Positions 61,401 to 64,000 of a stretch of 64,000 bases of DNA are shown here, piece after piece. The DNA comes from Calycina herbarum. Taxonomy: Eukaryota; Ascomycota; Leotiomycetes; Helotiales; Pezizellaceae. The translations under genes and the position numbers were made by a program. The notes under the pieces are model-generated. The model was given only the letters and a program-made list of their open reading frames with translations. It made no database searches and was not told the origin of the DNA. The stretch covers positions 558,001 through 622,000 of the forward strand of contig LLEY01000012.1 in NCBI GenBank assembly GCA_001414485.1, read 5' to 3'. Every line of letters begins with the position of its first letter. Position 1 is the first letter of the stretch.

Positions 61401-63975
61401 TGTCTTAGAAGAGGTAGTACTAACCTCGTTCTAGCCTTATAGTTATAATTATAAACCTATATAATTATATCGACTAAAGGTTATTTTTTAATCCTTCTAG
61501 TTAATATCTAGATTATATTCTCGAATCTATAGTATATTAAGTATTACTTCTTTATTTCCTATTTTAATAATATTAAATTATATATCTAAGTAGTATCCTT
61601 TAATAGTAACTCTTATTAGAATAGTTTACTAATCGATAATTCTATTCTAGTATACTACGTCTGTTTCGTTAACTACTCCTAAGTAGTAAGGTATTATACT
61701 CTTAATTAGGACGTTCAGCTTCTTCTAAGCTACTAGGGAAAGGAAATTACTCGTTACTCTAGAATTAATTAAGACTCGGAGTTCCTTTCCTCTTATCCTT
61801 ATTATTACTATAAGTTGATTTTCTCTAGATATAGCGTTTAACTCTTCTATAGTAGTATAATTTTCTAGTTTAATATAATAAACCTTGAATCTTCTTTCTC
61901 TATTATCTCCTTTTTAAGAACTTAGGAAGAATATTACTTTTTCATCGTTAGAAAAAGCTACTTCGTATATTAGACTATCTTCTACAGTTCTCTTCGGTTC
62001 TAGAAGTGTTTCTATAAAACGTCTTTTTATAAACTAGTCTAAAGATACTCGTAGTTTATACCAAACCTATTTAATAGTTGCTCTATATAAGGTTTTAGTA
62101 GTCTATCGCTTACCTCTTATAGGTTAGTAGAATTCCTAGATTAGGTTAGCCTAGAGGTCTATCTTAGTAACTCTGAATATTTACTAGTCTCTTAATCCTT
62201 TGAATACTATTACAACTCCCTTTTCAACTCTTAATACCTAATATTTCTTATTAATTTCTAACTTATAGTCTTAACTAGAGAGGTAGGTAGTTATGTCTAA
62301 CTTTAGATATCTGTCGTATTCGTTAAATCCCTCTAGGTAATACTACTACTATTTAGCGGTATTATTCTTTAAATTAGTAACCTTCTATAGATCCCCCTTC
62401 TCTAGGTAGTTATTCGGTATTATCTGTTCTAGTTCTAGCTTCTTAAACTTAATAGTTTCTTTGTTATCGATAGAGCTAACTATAGTTACTTAATCTTAAT
62501 TATTCCTTACTATTTTATAAGTAGTTAAGATAGTAGGATTGATTTCTTAAGTAGAATATAGGCTCTAGAAATCAGGTTTCTAGCCTTTTATATAAACTTA
62601 TTGATTTCCTCTCTTAAAGGTTCTGATAAATGCCTATGTTTCCTCTTTTTTAGGTTTATATATTCTAGGATTTACCTCTAATAAGTTAGATTCTAACTCT
62701 AATAACTCTAATAAACTTGTTAATAGTAGTAATTTATATTCTACTTAAAAGAGTAATTCGTAATCTATTTCCGACTATGTATTATAATATTCTTTAAGTA
62801 ATAGATCTCTATTATTATTAGTATCTTATACCTTACTAACTTATAACTTAATTCCTTCGTTTAACTATAAGTATATAGCGCCTACTATTATATTTATAGC
62901 GTCTGTTTCGATTTATATACTATATCCTCGAGCTTCGAGTTCCTTGTCTATAAGTTTAATTTTATTAAGTAATACTACTTTCTTATAGACTGTAGCGTTA
63001 ATTCGTCTCTTCCTATTTAAGTCTTTCTTCTTACTATACTTATTTACTCTATAGCTAGGGAGGCTACAGTTATAACATAAGTTCTACTTACGTCGACGAT
63101 TTCGCTTCTCCTAGGAAAGTCCTCCTTTCCTTGGAAAGGTTTTCTTCTATATAGCGTTTACCTCTTTACTATGTTTAGCGTAGGAGTGTTTCCACTTTCC
63201 TAACCCTTAGCTCTTTTCTCCGTGCTTAGAGTTACTCTTTCTAAATTCATATAGGCGGTTGTCTAGTTAAACGACTTCCTTAATTATATCTATAATAGTT
63301 AAGAATTATATATTCTACTTAGCTATTTCCTTATAGATATATATCTTTAATCCTTTATAAAAGAGTTTTATAAGAGCGATCGTATTCTATCCTAACTTCG
63401 TTCTATAACGTTAAAATTCATTAGTATAATCTATTACTAATCCGGTCTAGTATAATTCTAAAAGCTTATATACAGCTATTTAGATTATATTAAAGTCTTT
63501 AAAGACTTTTCTAATAGTTGTCTTAAATCCTCTCTAAGATTTAAATATAATCTTAGTTAATTCTATCTTTCTATTTTTATTCTTATTCTTAAAGAAATCC
63601 TCTAAGTATAGCTAAGCCTATTCTAATACTAATCCTCTAAGATAGAAGATAGTAAAGATAGTTTATAAATTATAATTACCTTCGAACTTATTAGCGTTAA
63701 AGTTAAAATAGATGTCTATTTAGAGAAGGAATAAGTCGAGTTCCTTTCGCTTCCTATAATACGTATCTAGTATTTTAACTTTAATAGATTCAAGTGCTTC
63801 GACCTTATAAAGCTCGGGGGCGTCTAGTATACTAATATTATCGTCGTTCCTAGTTAACTATATACCGGTAGGTGTTCTTCCAGTTACACTTCTAGATGTT
63901 CCTACAACGTTAACTTAACTAGTATTCAAGCTAGCTGTTACAGAGGTTGCTAGGGCTATAGCGACTGAACTTCTA
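58500..63975 (-). pseudogene. E5 gag-pol remnant
   Basis: Minus-strand gag from near 63960, where the E6 ATG is now ATA. The zinc knuckle is at 63090-63059 (NLCYNCSLPSY, two Cys retained, His lost). Protease lies near 61765-61740 (VLINSRVTSNFLS). RT carries YLNN near 60785-60755. RNase H is at about 60340-60100, integrase at 59700-59200 and the chromodomain near 58690-58590. The open 65-codon stretch at 58304-58501 on the plus strand is a shadow in the post-pol tail. The damage level is similar to E6. Confidence 0.84.
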
Positions 63976-63990
63976 AGTAGGTGCTTAAAG

Positions 63991-64000
63991 TATAACGAAA
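63991..64000 (-). repeat. First bases of the E5 5' LTR
   Basis: TATAACGAAA, identical to the first ten bases of the E6 right LTR. The preceding GTGCTTAAAG also matches the border at 48838-48847. Confidence 0.85.

Larger units (their letters stand above)
57526..64000 (-). mobile_element. E5: G1 gypsy, complete except the last LTR
   Basis: Left LTR at 57526-57988 preceded by TCTTA, internal region 57989-63990, and the first ten bases of the second LTR at 63991-64000 (TATAACGAAA). It codes on the minus strand. It is inserted in G3. The second LTR should end near 64453, followed by TCTTA and then the rest of G3. Confidence 0.92.

Noticed and set aside
1..64000. Mitochondrial or centromeric DNA, suggested by AT-richness
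   Set aside because: The AT bias comes from RIP on nuclear retrotransposons. No mitochondrial genes are seen, and centromere identity cannot be read from sequence alone.

Overview
The window reads as a transposon-packed, AT-rich block of a filamentous ascomycete (Pezizomycotina) genome that has been heavily mutated by repeat-induced point mutation (RIP). By eye, TpA is very common and CpA/TpG are scarce outside about 14.2-20.9 kb. Reading frames of recognisable transposon proteins carry TAG/TAA where CAG, CAA or TGG is expected. Catalytic Asp has become Asn and zinc-knuckle Cys/His has become Tyr. Introns with fungal splice signals (GTATGT or GTGAGT, GCTGAC, TAG) occur in the less mutated island. 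No intact protein-coding gene is visible. Nearly all features are relics of mobile elements plus two broken host-type genes. I saw no rRNA, tRNA or CRISPR.

Layout. 1-355 is part of an LTR of the dominant gypsy family, here called G1. 356-4090 is a minus-strand LINE (LINE-1), head-to-head with a plus-strand relative (LINE-2, 4100-14172). LINE-2 is split by a complete Ty3/gypsy chromovirus (G2, 6929-12389; 242-bp LTRs, target duplication AGTAT). The better-preserved island at 14.2-20.9 kb holds a copia gag-protease fragment (14205-15405), a minus-strand NLR-type gene (N-terminal domain, NACHT, 96-bp repeat array; 15436-19106), an unrecognised minus-strand spliced gene (19450-20489), and the 5' end of a third LINE (20731-21549), across which RIP damage sets in.

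From 21.5 kb to the end the insertions are nested. G1 fragment E2 (21550-24101) and an oppositely oriented G1 fragment E3 (32676-36043) flank a Fot1/pogo-type transposon (24102-32675). That transposon is itself interrupted by complete G1 element E1 (25377-32110, duplication TAATA). Next comes a minus-strand Ty1/copia element (36044-39178 and 49287-50376), split by complete G1 element E6 (39179-49286, duplication TATAG). E6 carries a 5'-truncated LINE (44297-47095) with a 16-bp target duplication. The copia is then cut by G1 element E4 (50377-53069), E4 by a second Fot1-type transposon (53070-54840), that by chromovirus G3 (54841-57525), and G3 by G1 element E5 (57526 to past the window edge). 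The right-hand halves of these last elements must lie beyond 64 kb.

Functionally the window is silent heterochromatin-like sequence. Three distinct chromoviruses, each with a C-terminal chromodomain, have landed in older repeats, as expected if the chromodomain steers integration to methylated histone H3. Domain boundaries are approximate because frames are broken. LTR ends and target duplications were read directly.
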